NCBI GenBank assembly: GCA_016869275.1
Contig: VGEO01000002.1
Location: 1 to 64,000, forward strand
DNA length: 64,000 bases
Source of the DNA: Alphaproteobacteria bacterium
GTDB lineage: Bacteria > Pseudomonadota > Alphaproteobacteria > SHVV01
Direction of reading: 5' to 3'
Shown here in pieces: positions 40,522-50,852 of this stretch (its first letter is position 1; the number at the start of each line of letters is the position of its first letter). The translations under genes and the position numbers were made by a program. The notes beneath the pieces were generated by a model. The model was not told the origin of the DNA, did no database searches, and worked only from the letters and a program-made list of their open reading frames with translations.

Positions 40522-41358
40522 GTGGCGAGCGGTGACGATTTTTTCGTGCGCTTTTGGGGTGTCCGCGGCAGCGTCGCCTGCGCCAGCGGCCAAACCGTCA
40601 AGTACGGCGGCAACACCTCATCGCTCGAGATTCGCTGCGGCGCCCATATCCTGATGTTCGATGCCGGCACCGGGTTTCGCTATCTCGGCAACTCGCTCCT
40701 CAAGCAAGCGCCGGTCGAGGCCGATCTGTTTCTCACCCACACCCACCTCGATCACGTCGTCGGGCTGCCGTTCTTCGTTCCGGCCTTCAACCCGGCCAAC
40801 ACGTTTCGCATCTGGGCCGGCCATCTGCTGCCGAAGTACACGATCCGCGACGTCCTCGGCATGATGATGACGCCGCCGCTGTTCCCGGTGCCGATCGGAA
40901 TCTTCCGCGCCAATATCTCGTTTCACGACTTCAATGCCGGCGAGACGATCGAGCCCAAGCCGGGCATCGTCGTGCGGACGGTCGCGCTCAATCATCCCAA
41001 CAACGCGACCGGCTATCGCGTCGAGTTCAACGGCCGCTCGATCTGCTATCTCACCGATACCGAGCACAAGCCGGGGGCGCCCGATCGCAGCATCCTCGAC
41101 CTCATTCGCGACGCCGACATCGTTATCTACGACGCGATGTACACCGACGAGACGTTTCGCGGCCGCGAGGGCTGGGGCCACTCGACCTGGCAGGAAGGCT
41201 TGCGCCTTTGCGACGAAGCGCGGGTCAAGACCTATGTCGTCTTTCACCACGATCCGGATCATTCCGACGATTTCATGGACGGCGTCGCCAACCAGCTCGA
41301 AAAACTGCGTCCGGGCGCGGCCGTGGTCGCCCGCGAGGGCGCGGTGCTCAGGCCGTGA
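40522..41358 (+). CDS. MBL-fold metallo-hydrolase
   Basis: 278 aa; VRFWGVRGSVACASGQTVKYGGNTS, FLTHTHLDHVVGLPFF, HHDPDHSDD. Confidence 0.92.
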   Translation: MASGDDFFVRFWGVRGSVACASGQTVKYGGNTSSLEIRCGAHILMFDAGTGFRYLGNSLLKQAPVEADLFLTHTHLDHVVGLPFFVPAFNPANTFRIWAGHLLPKYTIRDVLGMMMTPPLFPVPIGIFRANISFHDFNAGETIEPKPGIVVRTVALNHPNNATGYRVEFNGRSICYLTDTEHKPGAPDRSILDLIRDADIVIYDAMYTDETFRGREGWGHSTWQEGLRLCDEARVKTYVVFHHDPDHSDDFMDGVANQLEKLRPGAAVVAREGAVLRP

Positions 41359-41368
41359 CCGCCACCCC

Positions 41369-42208
41369 GTGAAACGCCTCCGCCGTGCCGCGCACGCCCT
41401 GGCGACGGTCTGGGGGACGAAACCGCGGGGCTATTTCATTCCCGACCGCTTCGCCGCCGCCTCCCGGCCCGATTATCGCTGGGTCGCGGCGCTGTTCGCC
41501 GCCCGGCGCGAGCGCTTTGCCGCGGTGATTCGGCTGATTGACGCCTACGCGGCCGAGCTCGCGGACATCGGGCGCGCCCCGCCGCCCGGCCCGCGCTGGG
41601 ATCAGGACTGGTTCCCGCGCCTCGACGCCGCCGCCCTTTACGCGATGACCCGAAACGAACGGCCGGCGCGGGCGGTCGAGATCGGCTCCGGCCACTCGAC
41701 CCGTTTCCTCGCTCGCGCGGTCGCCGACGGCAAGCTCGCGACCGAGATCGTCTGCATCGATCCGGCGCCGCGCGCGTCGCTAACGGGCTTGGCGATCGAA
41801 CGCATCACGACGACGCTGCAGGCCGCCGACCTCGCGCCCATCGATCGCCTGGGTGCGGGTGATCTCCTGTTCGTCGATTCGAGTCACGTCCTGATGCCCG
41901 GGAGCGATGTCGACGTGATCCTGAACGGTATCCTGCCCCGGCTGGCGGCCGGGGTCCTGATTCACGTCCACGACGTCTTTCTGCCCGAGCCTTACCCGAC
42001 GGCGTGGCGGTGGCGCGGTTACAACGAGCAGCTCGCGATCGCCGCGCTTCTCGGCAGCGGTACTTACGAGCCCCTGTTTGCGAGCGCCTATACCGCCCGT
42101 ACCCTCGGTCCCGAGATCGCGGCGAGTATCCTCGCCCGGCTGCCGCTCGTGCCGGGCGCGCTCGAATCGAGCCTGTGGCTCCGCAAAAGCCGGTCCACTC
42201 CATGTTGA
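41369..42208 (+). CDS. Class I SAM-dependent methyltransferase
   Basis: RAVEIGSGHSTRFLARAV, DLLFVDSSHVLMPGSDVD; GTG start at 41369. Confidence 0.8.
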   Translation: MKRLRRAAHALATVWGTKPRGYFIPDRFAAASRPDYRWVAALFAARRERFAAVIRLIDAYAAELADIGRAPPPGPRWDQDWFPRLDAAALYAMTRNERPARAVEIGSGHSTRFLARAVADGKLATEIVCIDPAPRASLTGLAIERITTTLQAADLAPIDRLGAGDLLFVDSSHVLMPGSDVDVILNGILPRLAAGVLIHVHDVFLPEPYPTAWRWRGYNEQLAIAALLGSGTYEPLFASAYTARTLGPEIAASILARLPLVPGALESSLWLRKSRSTPC

Positions 42209-43549
42209 TCGGTCCGCGGTCGGGTGCCGGAAGCGACCTCGACCGCCAACCGGTGCTGGCCCGTATCTACGACGCGATCGAGCGCCAGCAGGCGGCCGGC
42301 AAGCGATTGATCAACTAGGCCCAACTCGCGGTGGTCGTGACGTTCGGGGTCTTTTACACGGTCTCGCCCAAGACCTTCGTCGCCGAACGCACCTTCGCGC
42401 CGGTCCCGTGGATGCTGGCGGCGCATCTCGGCTTCACGCTGGTCCGCCTCGGGCGGTCCCACCGCGGCGATTTGCCGCGGTGGTTTCTGACGCTTTCGGT
42501 CGCGATCCACATGGCGTTGTTGTTCGGTTTGATCTGGAGTTTCCACCTCCAGTATATGCAGCCGCCGGCATTCTACTTGAAAGCCCCGACCCTCCTGTAC
42601 GCGTTCATCTTTATCGCGCTACGAGCGCTCCGGTTCGACGCGCGCTATGTCATTCTGGCCGGCATCGCCGCTGCGCTCGGTTGGTCGATGTGGGTAGCGT
42701 TCGCCGTGTTCTCCGACCTGGCCGACAACATGATCACGCGCGACTAAGTCCGCTACATCACCTCAGCGGTCGTGTTATTGGGCGCCGAGTTCGACAAGAT
42801 CGTCTCGATTCTGCTAGTGACCGCGATCCTCGCTATCGCCATCACTCGGGCCCGCCGCACCCCAATCCAATCGGTGCGCGAAAGCGCCGCAGCGCGCGAT
42901 CTATCGCGCTTTTTTCGCGCCCGAAGTCGTGGCCCGTATCACCCAGGCCGAGCAGCAGATCCGCGCCGGCGAGGGCGATATCCGCGACCCCGCGATTTTG
43001 AACTGCGACATCCGGGGATTACGGCGCTTGCCAAGCGCCTGCCGACCTCGGACGTGATTAAACTCTTGGCCGACTACGAGACCCGCATGGTGGCGGCGAT
43101 CCAACGCCACGGCAGCTGTATCGACAAGTTCATGGGCGACGGCATCATGGCGACGTTCGGCGCGGTATTGCGGACCGAGACATTGCCGTTGACACGTTGC
43201 GCGCAATCGATGCGCTGGTCATCGCCGCCGACGAATGGGCGGCCGAACGGCGGCGCGCCGGGGCCGAGCCGCTCACCATTCACTTTGCGGTCGCGGTCGG
43301 CGCCGTGGTATTCGGCGCGGTCGGCGACGAGACCCGGCTCGAATACACGGTGATCGGCGATGCCGTGAACCTCGCCGCCAAGATCGAGAAACACAACAAG
43401 GTCGCGGGCACGCGGGCGCTCACCACCGCCGATGCCTGCGCGATTGCGGTACGCCAGGGCGCGTCGCGCCGGCTCCACCCAGCCACCGGCTTCACGAAAA
43501 GGTCGAAGGCGTCGCACAGGCCCTCGACCTCACCGTTCTCGCGCGTTGA
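42202..43549 (+). pseudogene. Class III adenylate/guanylate cyclase pseudogene (two stops, about four frameshifts)
   Basis: Stops at 42316 (TAG) and 42745 (TAA); cyclase motifs spread over three frames: FAPEVVARITQ, DIRG/ITALAKRLPTSDV, DKFMGDGIMATFGAV, RLEYTVIGDAVNLAAKIEKHNK, EKVEGVAQALDLTVL. Confidence 0.92.
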
Positions 43550-43565
43550 TGCGGTGTTGGCGCCG

Positions 43566-44735
43566 CTATTTATAGGGATCGGCGGCGTCGCGCAGGCCAT
43601 CGCCGAAGAAGTTGAGCGCGAGAATGATCACGATCACCGGGATCACCGGGAAGAGCAGCCACGGGAAGACGGCGACCGCGTTGATGTTCTGAGCTTCGTT
43701 CAGGAGCACGCCCCAGCTCGTGATCGGCGGCCTCAAGCCGAGGCCGAGGAACGAGAGCGCGGTCTCGCCCAGGATCATGCCGGGGACCGCGAGCGTCGCC
43801 GAAGCGATCAAATGGCTCATGAAGCTCGGCATCAGGTGGCGGAAGATGATGCGGGACGGCGGCGCCCCCATGAGAATCGCCGCGGTGCAGAAGTCCTCTT
43901 CGCGCAAGGCCAGGAGCTTCGAGCGCACCGAGCGTGCGAGCCCGGTCCAGTCGAGCAGGCCCAAGATGATCGTGATCCCGAAGAAGACGACGATCGGGCT
44001 CCAGTCGACGGGGAGCGCGGCGCCAAGCGCCATCCACAGCGGCAGGTTGGGGAGCGAGCGCAGGATTTCGATCGAGCGCTGGACCACGGCATCGATCATG
44101 CCGCCGTAGTAGCCGGCCAAACCGCCGAGCACGATGCCCAGGACGAAGCTCACGGCGACGCCGATCAGGCCGACGGTGAGCGAGATGCGGGCGCCATAGA
44201 TGATGCGCGACCAGATGTCGCGGCCCAGGCGGTCGGTGCCGAGCCAGAAGAAGGTGCCGCCCTCGGCCGGGCACACGAAGTGGAACCGGCCCTCGATCGC
44301 GCCCCAGAAGCGATAACTATCGCCGAGGCAGAAAAAACGCAGCTTGTCGGCCTGGGTACGATCCTCGGTGTAGATCCACTGCATGGTCTCGAGCTTGAGC
44401 TCGGATTTGTAACGGTAGACGAACGGCCCGACGAACTGGCCGTCGTGAACCCAGCGGATCGACTGCGGCGGCGCGTAAATGTGAAACGGATCGCGCGTGT
44501 GAACGTGATAGGGCGCGAGCATTTCCGAAATGAAGATCGAGACATAGAACACGAGCAATATCATGCCCGACCACACCGCGACGCGGTGGCGGCGGAGCTT
44601 CCACCACATCATGGTCCACTGCGAGGCCATGAAGTAGCGTTCCTGCTCCGCCGTCATCTTTTCGACGGCGTAGGGGTCGAACGGCTCGCGCGAGATGTAG
44701 TGTGCGAGCGGCGCGTTGCGGGCGACGTCACTCAT
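43566..44735 (-). CDS. Peptide-type ABC transporter permease (OppC/DppC family) with enlarged periplasmic loop
   Basis: 389 aa; LGTDRLGRDIWSRIIYGARISL, EEDFCTAAILMGAPPSRIIFRHLMPS. Confidence 0.93.
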   Translation of the reverse strand: MSDVARNAPLAHYISREPFDPYAVEKMTAEQERYFMASQWTMMWWKLRRHRVAVWSGMILLVFYVSIFISEMLAPYHVHTRDPFHIYAPPQSIRWVHDGQFVGPFVYRYKSELKLETMQWIYTEDRTQADKLRFFCLGDSYRFWGAIEGRFHFVCPAEGGTFFWLGTDRLGRDIWSRIIYGARISLTVGLIGVAVSFVLGIVLGGLAGYYGGMIDAVVQRSIEILRSLPNLPLWMALGAALPVDWSPIVVFFGITIILGLLDWTGLARSVRSKLLALREEDFCTAAILMGAPPSRIIFRHLMPSFMSHLIASATLAVPGMILGETALSFLGLGLRPPITSWGVLLNEAQNINAVAVFPWLLFPVIPVIVIILALNFFGDGLRDAADPYK

Positions 44736-45760
44736 CGCTGGGTGCCCCCGGTCAGGCGGATGCGCGGATCGAGCGCGGCGAGCGCGAGATCAGAGATGAA
44801 CATGCCGATCACGGTCAGCAGCGCGAGCAGCATCAGGAATGATCCGGCCAGGTACTGGTCTTGGGTCTGAAGGGCGCGCAACAGCACCGGTCCCGTGGTC
44901 GGGAGCGACAGCACGACCGAGACGATGACGGCGCCCGAGATCACCTCGGGCAGCAGGCTGCCGATGTCGGAAATGAACGGATTGAGTGCCATCCGCAGCG
45001 GGTATTTCCACATCAGCTTGCGCGGATGTAGACCCTTGGCGCGGGCGGTGGTGACGTACTGCTTCTGGAGCTCGTCCAAGAGGTTGGCGCGCAGCCGCCG
45101 GATCATGCCGGCGGTACCCGAGGTCCCGATCACGATCACCGGCACCCACAGGTGCGCGAGCACCGACCACGCTTTCCCCCACGAGAACGGCTGGTCCATG
45201 TACTGCTGGTCCATCAGACCGCCGATCGAGATGCCGAGATAGACGTTTGAGAGGTAGAGCAGCACCAGCGCGAGCAGGAAGTTGGGCGTGGCGAGGCCCA
45301 AGAACCCGACCAGCGTCAGCGTATAGTCGCCGGCGCTGTACTGGTGGGTCGCCGAGTAGATCCCGATCGGGAACGACACTACCCAGGTGAAGATGATGGT
45401 CGCCACCGAGACCACGATCGTCAGCCACATCGCCTCGCCGACGACCCGGGCGACCGGCTCGTTATATTCGAACGAATAGCCGAGATTGCCCTGCAGCAAT
45501 CCGGCGAAACCGGTCTCGCCCGGCCATACGCCGAGCCAGATCGCGTACTGCTCGAGCAGCGGGCGGTCGAGCCCGTATTGTTTCTTCAAGAACTCCAGTT
45601 TTTCTGAACCGGCGCCACTCTCGCCCTGGGCCTGAAGTTCGGCTATCTGGGTTTCGAGGAAGTCGCCCGGCGGCAGCTGAATGATGATGAACACCAACGC
45701 GCTGATCACGAGCAGCGTCGGCACCATGATGAGGATGCGTTGGGCGGTGTAAGTGAGCAT
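44732..45760 (-). CDS. Peptide-type ABC transporter permease (OppB/DppB family)
   Basis: 342 aa; QRILIMVPTLLVISALVFIIIQLPPGD, YVTTARAKGLHPRKLMWKYPLRMALNPFIS. Confidence 0.94.
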   Translation of the reverse strand: MLTYTAQRILIMVPTLLVISALVFIIIQLPPGDFLETQIAELQAQGESGAGSEKLEFLKKQYGLDRPLLEQYAIWLGVWPGETGFAGLLQGNLGYSFEYNEPVARVVGEAMWLTIVVSVATIIFTWVVSFPIGIYSATHQYSAGDYTLTLVGFLGLATPNFLLALVLLYLSNVYLGISIGGLMDQQYMDQPFSWGKAWSVLAHLWVPVIVIGTSGTAGMIRRLRANLLDELQKQYVTTARAKGLHPRKLMWKYPLRMALNPFISDIGSLLPEVISGAVIVSVVLSLPTTGPVLLRALQTQDQYLAGSFLMLLALLTVIGMFISDLALAALDPRIRLTGGTQR

Positions 45761-45777
45761 GACGGCGCGACCCGGCC

Positions 45778-47682
45778 CTACTCGGTCGCGAACCAGAACG
45801 TGTCGGGTTGATAGATCCCGAACTGCGCCCCCGGCTCCCAGTTGTAGAGGGCTTCTTTCGGTACGTTACGAAGCGTGGCGCGCGCTATCACCGGTTGGCG
45901 GACGCCGGTGACGACGCCGATGGTGAAAACTTGGTCGGCGTGCAGCGCAAGCATTTCATGCCACATCTTTTCGCGCAGGCTACGCGAGCCGCCTTTGATC
46001 CATGACTCGTTGAACGCCATCAAGGTGTGCGCTGCCGGCATATCCGGTGCCTCGCCGGCCTGACCGCTGGTTTCGTAATGCTGGCCCCACTTAGGCCACT
46101 GCAAGTGAATCTGCTGGGTCGGAGCGAGCTCCGCTGGACTCATGTCGGCGGTCGCAACCCCGTTTTCAAGTCCGCTCCACACCGACATCACGGTCTCGCC
46201 GGCAAAAATGCGGTTGCGGAACACTTCGCGCTGCAGCGGCCGGGTGAAAAGCCGGATACCGACGTCGATCCAGGTTTCGCGGATCAGTTCGAGAACGTCG
46301 CTCTGCTCGGATTCTTCGCCCGCCGTCTCGACAATGATGTCCATCATGCGGCCGTCGGGGAGTTCGCGCAGACCGTCGCCGCGACGTTTGAGACCGATTT
46401 CGTCGAGCAGGCGGTTGGCCTCACGGATGTCGTGTCGGGCCCACTTGGTACGGTATTCGTCGCGGTAAAGCGGACTCTCCTTGAGGACGGTGTTATTGCC
46501 TTCGACCGCGAGGCCGAAATAGAGCACGCGATTGATAAGGGTGCGATCGATCGCCAGCGATAAGGCGCGGCGATAGCGAACATCGCGATTGAGCTTGCGC
46601 CATACCGGATCGCTAGCGTTGAGGTTGGGAAACAGCGCGAAATGCGAGCCTTTCGCTTCTCGCCACAAATACACGTTGTAGTTGGCGCGCTTCTCGTTGT
46701 TCTTGAGGAACGTGTAGTTGTTGAAGAACAGGTTGCGCGACTGCAGGTCGCTTTCGCCGGACCCGGCTTTAGCCGCAATCAGCTTCGAGTTGGCTTGCAC
46801 CAAAATCAGGCGGTTGATGTAGGGGAGCTGGCGGCCGTGCTCATCGACGCGGTGAAAGAACGGGTTACGCTCGGCGATGAAGCGATTGGCGGGCGGTCGG
46901 GTGACGATCCGCCACGGATCGAGCGTCGGCAAATCGGGGTTGTCGGAGCGGTACTGACGGTCGCGGCGGAAATGCACGGCGACCCAATTGCGTTGACCGT
47001 CGTCGAGCACGGCCTTGCGCAGCTTGTCGCGGTCGGCGTACTTGACGTGGAACTGCTTGAGGTAATGCGCCGGGCGGTAGACGAAGAGCGGGGTTGTCGC
47101 CGCGATTGCCGGTAGGAAGAACGGATTGGGCTTGGTCCAACTATAGCGGACGGTGTACTCGTCGAGTACTTCGAACGTTCCCGGGTTGTCGTCGGCGAGC
47201 AGCGTCTTGGGCGGCCCCGATGGGGAGACGTCCTTGTTCAAGGCCATGTCCTCCCAGTAGTAGCGGAAGTCCTCGGCGGTAAACGGGTGGCCGTCCGACC
47301 AACGGTGGCCCTTACGCAGCTTGAAGGTGAAAACGCGGTCGTCCTCATTGACGACGTCTTCGAGAAGGTCGGGCACGAGCTCGAACGTCTTCTCGTCGTA
47401 GGTGACGAGGCGCGTGTAGCCGTAGACGTTGATGAGGCGGAGGTCGCCGGCGCTGCCGATCAGGGTGGTCAAGTCGCCGCCATACTTCCCCGGCGTCTTG
47501 TAGTCGGCGAGCTTGACGATGCGCGGGTTGGCGGGGAGGCGCTCGCCCATCGGCGGCAGCCGGCCGGACTGAACTTGGGCGGCTAGGCTCGGCGGCTCGA
47601 CCAGCGTTTGCGCGCCGCCGCTGCCGGCGACGGCCCACGCGCAGGCGGCGAGGGTGAACGTGAGGATACGAGCGAAGGTCAT
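45778..47682 (-). CDS. ABC transporter substrate-binding protein (family 5)
   Basis: 634 aa; signal peptide, TFKLRKGHRWSDGHPFTAEDFRYYWEDM, DVRYRRALSLAIDRTLIN. Confidence 0.94.
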   Translation of the reverse strand: MTFARILTFTLAACAWAVAGSGGAQTLVEPPSLAAQVQSGRLPPMGERLPANPRIVKLADYKTPGKYGGDLTTLIGSAGDLRLINVYGYTRLVTYDEKTFELVPDLLEDVVNEDDRVFTFKLRKGHRWSDGHPFTAEDFRYYWEDMALNKDVSPSGPPKTLLADDNPGTFEVLDEYTVRYSWTKPNPFFLPAIAATTPLFVYRPAHYLKQFHVKYADRDKLRKAVLDDGQRNWVAVHFRRDRQYRSDNPDLPTLDPWRIVTRPPANRFIAERNPFFHRVDEHGRQLPYINRLILVQANSKLIAAKAGSGESDLQSRNLFFNNYTFLKNNEKRANYNVYLWREAKGSHFALFPNLNASDPVWRKLNRDVRYRRALSLAIDRTLINRVLYFGLAVEGNNTVLKESPLYRDEYRTKWARHDIREANRLLDEIGLKRRGDGLRELPDGRMMDIIVETAGEESEQSDVLELIRETWIDVGIRLFTRPLQREVFRNRIFAGETVMSVWSGLENGVATADMSPAELAPTQQIHLQWPKWGQHYETSGQAGEAPDMPAAHTLMAFNESWIKGGSRSLREKMWHEMLALHADQVFTIGVVTGVRQPVIARATLRNVPKEALYNWEPGAQFGIYQPDTFWFATE

Positions 47683-49574
47683 TGGGCGTCGCTTTGGCGC
47701 GATCCCAAACCGCTATCGGGCCGGGCGCGGACGAAGTGGCCATCGCCCAGGTGGACCAGATCGAGCTTGGCGCGTTCGTTGATTGTGAACGGGTCCGGCC
47801 AATCGGCGGGGTTCGAGGCCTTGCCGGCCATGAGCGCGCTCAGGTCGAGGCGCGCGTCGGGATCGGGCTTGGGCACTGCCGACAGGAGCGCCCGGGTATA
47901 GGGGTGGACCGGGTTCTTGAACAGCACATCGCGCGGCGCGAGTTCGACCAGGCGCCCGGCGCACATGACAGCGATACGGTCGCAGACGTAATCGACTACC
48001 GCCAGATTGTGAGAGATGAAGAGATAGGTGAGGCCGAGCTGCTCCTTCAGATCCTTGAGCAGGTTCAAGATCTGCGCCTGGATCGAAACGTCGAGCGCCG
48101 ACACCGGCTCGTCGCAGATCAACAGGTCGGGTTGGAGCGCCAGTGCGCGCGCGATACCGATGCGTTGGCGCTGGCCGCCGGAAAAGCTGTGCGGATAACG
48201 GCGCAAGTAGCGGACGTTGAGCCCGACCAGGTTCATCAGCTCGCTGACCCGCTCGAAGCGCTCTTTCTCGTCGCCGATCTGGTGGATCAGGAGCGGCTCG
48301 TTGACGATGTCGAACACCGTCATCCGCGGGTTGAGCGAGCCGAACGGGTCCTGGAACACGTACTGGACGCGGCGGCGGTACTTCTTGAGCCCCTTCTCGT
48401 CGAGGCCGAGCACGTCGACGATGGTGCCGTGATCGTTGTAGCGGACCTCGCCCCCGTCGGCCGAGACTGCCCGCAGCACGATCTTGCTGGTCGTGGTCTT
48501 GCCGCAGCCGGATTCGCCCACCAGCCCCAGGCACTCGCCGCGTTTCAAGGTGAAGCTGACATCGTCGACCACGGTGGCGACGGCGGCGTTCTTGCGGCCG
48601 AGCAACCCTTGCTTGCGGGTCGCGAACGTCTTGCGCAGGTGCTTGACCTCGAGCAACAGCGCATCGCGGGCGTGCGCGGGCCAGGGGTCCTTTTTCAACA
48701 GGTGCTGGCCGGGCTTGGCTTTGATCTCGCGGATCGGCACCAGCCGTTCGCCCGGCTCCATGTCGAAGCGCGGCACCGCGCGCAAGAGCGCATTGAGGTA
48801 CGGATGTTCAGCGTGGCGGAAGACGTCGTCGCGGGTGCCCGACTCCATCACCTTGCCGTGGTACATGACGACGATTTCTTCGGCCATGTTGGCGACGACG
48901 CCGAGATCGTGGGTGATGATCAAGATCGCCATGCCGAGCTCGGCCTGGAGGTCCTGCATCAGCTTGAGGATCTGCGCCTGGATCGTCACGTCGAGCGCGG
49001 TGGTCGGCTCGTCCGCGATCAGGATCGGCGGGTTGCAGACCAGCGCCATCGCGATCATGGCGCGCTGGCGCAACCCGCCCGACAGCTCGAACGGATAGGT
49101 ATCGAACGCTTTGGCCGGGTCGGGGAAGCCGACGTGCTTCAGCATCTCGACCACGACCCGCTTGGCTTCGGCGGGTCCGGCATTGCGGTGCAGGATGAAC
49201 GCCTCGCCGATCTGGTCGCCGATGGTGTGGAGCGGCGAAAGCGAGGTCATCGGCTCCTGGAAGATGATCGAGATGCGCCCGCCGCGGAGCGCGCGCATGG
49301 CCGCCGAGTCGCGATCGAGCTTGGCGATATCGACGACCGAACCGCGCTGGGCCGGATCGGCGAACAGGATTTCGCCGCCGGCGATCCGACCGTTGCGCGG
49401 CAGGATGCCCATGATCGCCTGCGACACCACCGACTTGCCCGAGCCCGATTCGCCGACCAAGGCCACGGTCTTGCCCTCGGGAATGCGGAACGAGATGCCG
49501 TCGACGGCTTTGATCAAGCCCTCCGGTGCTTGAAATTGAATCCGGAGGTCGCGGACGGTGAGGACGTCAGCCAT
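47679..49574 (-). CDS. Fused double ATP-binding subunit of peptide-type ABC transporter
   Basis: 631 aa; two Walker A ([24 protein letters not shown]) and two signature regions ([24 protein letters not shown]). Confidence 0.96.
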   Translation of the reverse strand: MADVLTVRDLRIQFQAPEGLIKAVDGISFRIPEGKTVALVGESGSGKSVVSQAIMGILPRNGRIAGGEILFADPAQRGSVVDIAKLDRDSAAMRALRGGRISIIFQEPMTSLSPLHTIGDQIGEAFILHRNAGPAEAKRVVVEMLKHVGFPDPAKAFDTYPFELSGGLRQRAMIAMALVCNPPILIADEPTTALDVTIQAQILKLMQDLQAELGMAILIITHDLGVVANMAEEIVVMYHGKVMESGTRDDVFRHAEHPYLNALLRAVPRFDMEPGERLVPIREIKAKPGQHLLKKDPWPAHARDALLLEVKHLRKTFATRKQGLLGRKNAAVATVVDDVSFTLKRGECLGLVGESGCGKTTTSKIVLRAVSADGGEVRYNDHGTIVDVLGLDEKGLKKYRRRVQYVFQDPFGSLNPRMTVFDIVNEPLLIHQIGDEKERFERVSELMNLVGLNVRYLRRYPHSFSGGQRQRIGIARALALQPDLLICDEPVSALDVSIQAQILNLLKDLKEQLGLTYLFISHNLAVVDYVCDRIAVMCAGRLVELAPRDVLFKNPVHPYTRALLSAVPKPDPDARLDLSALMAGKASNPADWPDPFTINERAKLDLVHLGDGHFVRARPDSGLGSRQSDAQ

Positions 49575-49607
49575 GGGCGGCGATCTTGGGGCGCGGGGGT
49601 GACGAGG

Positions 49608-50090
49608 TCATGACGGTTGCCGCCCTTGCAAGGCGGCGCGGTTGGAGAGCGTCGCGGCGCTCAGGGCGAGACCATGGCGTTCGGCGGCGGCGAGGACGCT
49701 CTCGGCGAGTTGGGCGAAGTTCGAAATCGTCGAATCGAACGCCAGCCGGCCCGCGCCGGCGTCGATGCGAAGCTGCATCCAGCCGCGCTCGCGGTCGCGG
49801 CGCGTCGAGTAGTAGAGGAGATCGACCTCGGTCATGTCGCGCCACGCGATCGCTCGCGGGAACGGTCCTTCGGTGCGGATGCCGCCTTCGCCGACCTCGA
49901 CGCGCGTGACATGGCGCAATAGCGTGCGCAGGCCGAAGGCTGCGAACAAAACCGCAACTCCCTCCAGGATGTATTGAATGATTTCGAGGGGCTCCGCCAA
50001 CATTATCGGCCCTACGGTGAGAATCAATCCCGTCATTGCGCGGACGTAGTCGAGGGCGAGGACGCGGGGCGGATAGCCATGGCGGCTCAT
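49608..50090 (-). CDS. Small membrane protein with PH-like C-terminal domain, function unknown
   Basis: 160 aa; two hydrophobic N-terminal segments; 4-bp overlap with the next gene upstream. Confidence 0.75.
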   Translation of the reverse strand: MSRHGYPPRVLALDYVRAMTGLILTVGPIMLAEPLEIIQYILEGVAVLFAAFGLRTLLRHVTRVEVGEGGIRTEGPFPRAIAWRDMTEVDLLYYSTRRDRERGWMQLRIDAGAGRLAFDSTISNFAQLAESVLAAAERHGLALSAATLSNRAALQGRQPS

Positions 50091-50848
50091 GGCGCAGGCG
50101 CGAATACGGACGCCGCCGAATGCCAGCGCAGGCCGGGGAAGGCCGCCGTTTCAGCCAGGAATCGATCGAGGAAGCGTTCGAGCGCGGTGTCGTGAACGAG
50201 GTGGTGGGTGAGGATTCCGATCGGGGCGCGCGAAGCGGATCCGCCCGACCGCCGCGCCTTTAGTTCGGCGATGAGGCGCTCGAGGGTGGCCGCGACGCCG
50301 GCAAAGGTGCGCCGCCGCCAGTCGATCAAGTCGACGTGAACATTGGCCTGATGGAGCCCGGGGGCGACGCGCGCCGGCAGCGGATCGCCGAGCGCCGAGT
50401 AACCCCGGTAACCGGCATCGCCCAGGCGGGCCACTAGACCGGGGTCGGCGCGGTTCCATGGCGGTACGAACACCGGCAGTGCAGCAGCCCCGAACAGCGC
50501 CCGCAATCGGCTGAGCCCGGCCATAGCCTCGGCGACCATAGCGTTCATCGAACGATAGCCGCCGAATTCGCTCTTACGCTCGGGGCGGACCGCGTGGTTG
50601 GCATGGGCGTAGCCGTGCACGAGGATCTGGGCGTCGTACGCGGCCGCCAACCCGACCAGGTCGTCGCGGCAGGCAGCCGGCACGACCGCGAGCGCGACCG
50701 GGATCCGGTGGCGCGCGGTTGCCGCCAACAGCGCCTTGAGCGCCGGAGTTGCCCGGACCGCGTCGTCGTCGCGCAGCCAGAGCGCGGCGCTCGCGCCGTT
50801 CGCGGCCCACGCGGCGGCCTCGCGCCGAAGGTCGGCCCATGACGCCAT
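50087..50848 (-). CDS. Polysaccharide deacetylase-like (NodB-fold) protein
   Basis: 253 aa; LRDDDAVRATP, HGYAHANH, FVPPWNRADP, LTHHLVHD. Confidence 0.85.
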   Translation of the reverse strand: MASWADLRREAAAWAANGASAALWLRDDDAVRATPALKALLAATARHRIPVALAVVPAACRDDLVGLAAAYDAQILVHGYAHANHAVRPERKSEFGGYRSMNAMVAEAMAGLSRLRALFGAAALPVFVPPWNRADPGLVARLGDAGYRGYSALGDPLPARVAPGLHQANVHVDLIDWRRRTFAGVAATLERLIAELKARRSGGSASRAPIGILTHHLVHDTALERFLDRFLAETAAFPGLRWHSAASVFAPAP

Positions 50849-50852
50849 GACG

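Noticed and set aside
47682-49613. 643-aa plus-strand ORF opposite the double ABC ATPase
   Set aside because: Exact antisense of two Walker/signature cassettes; not a real gene.
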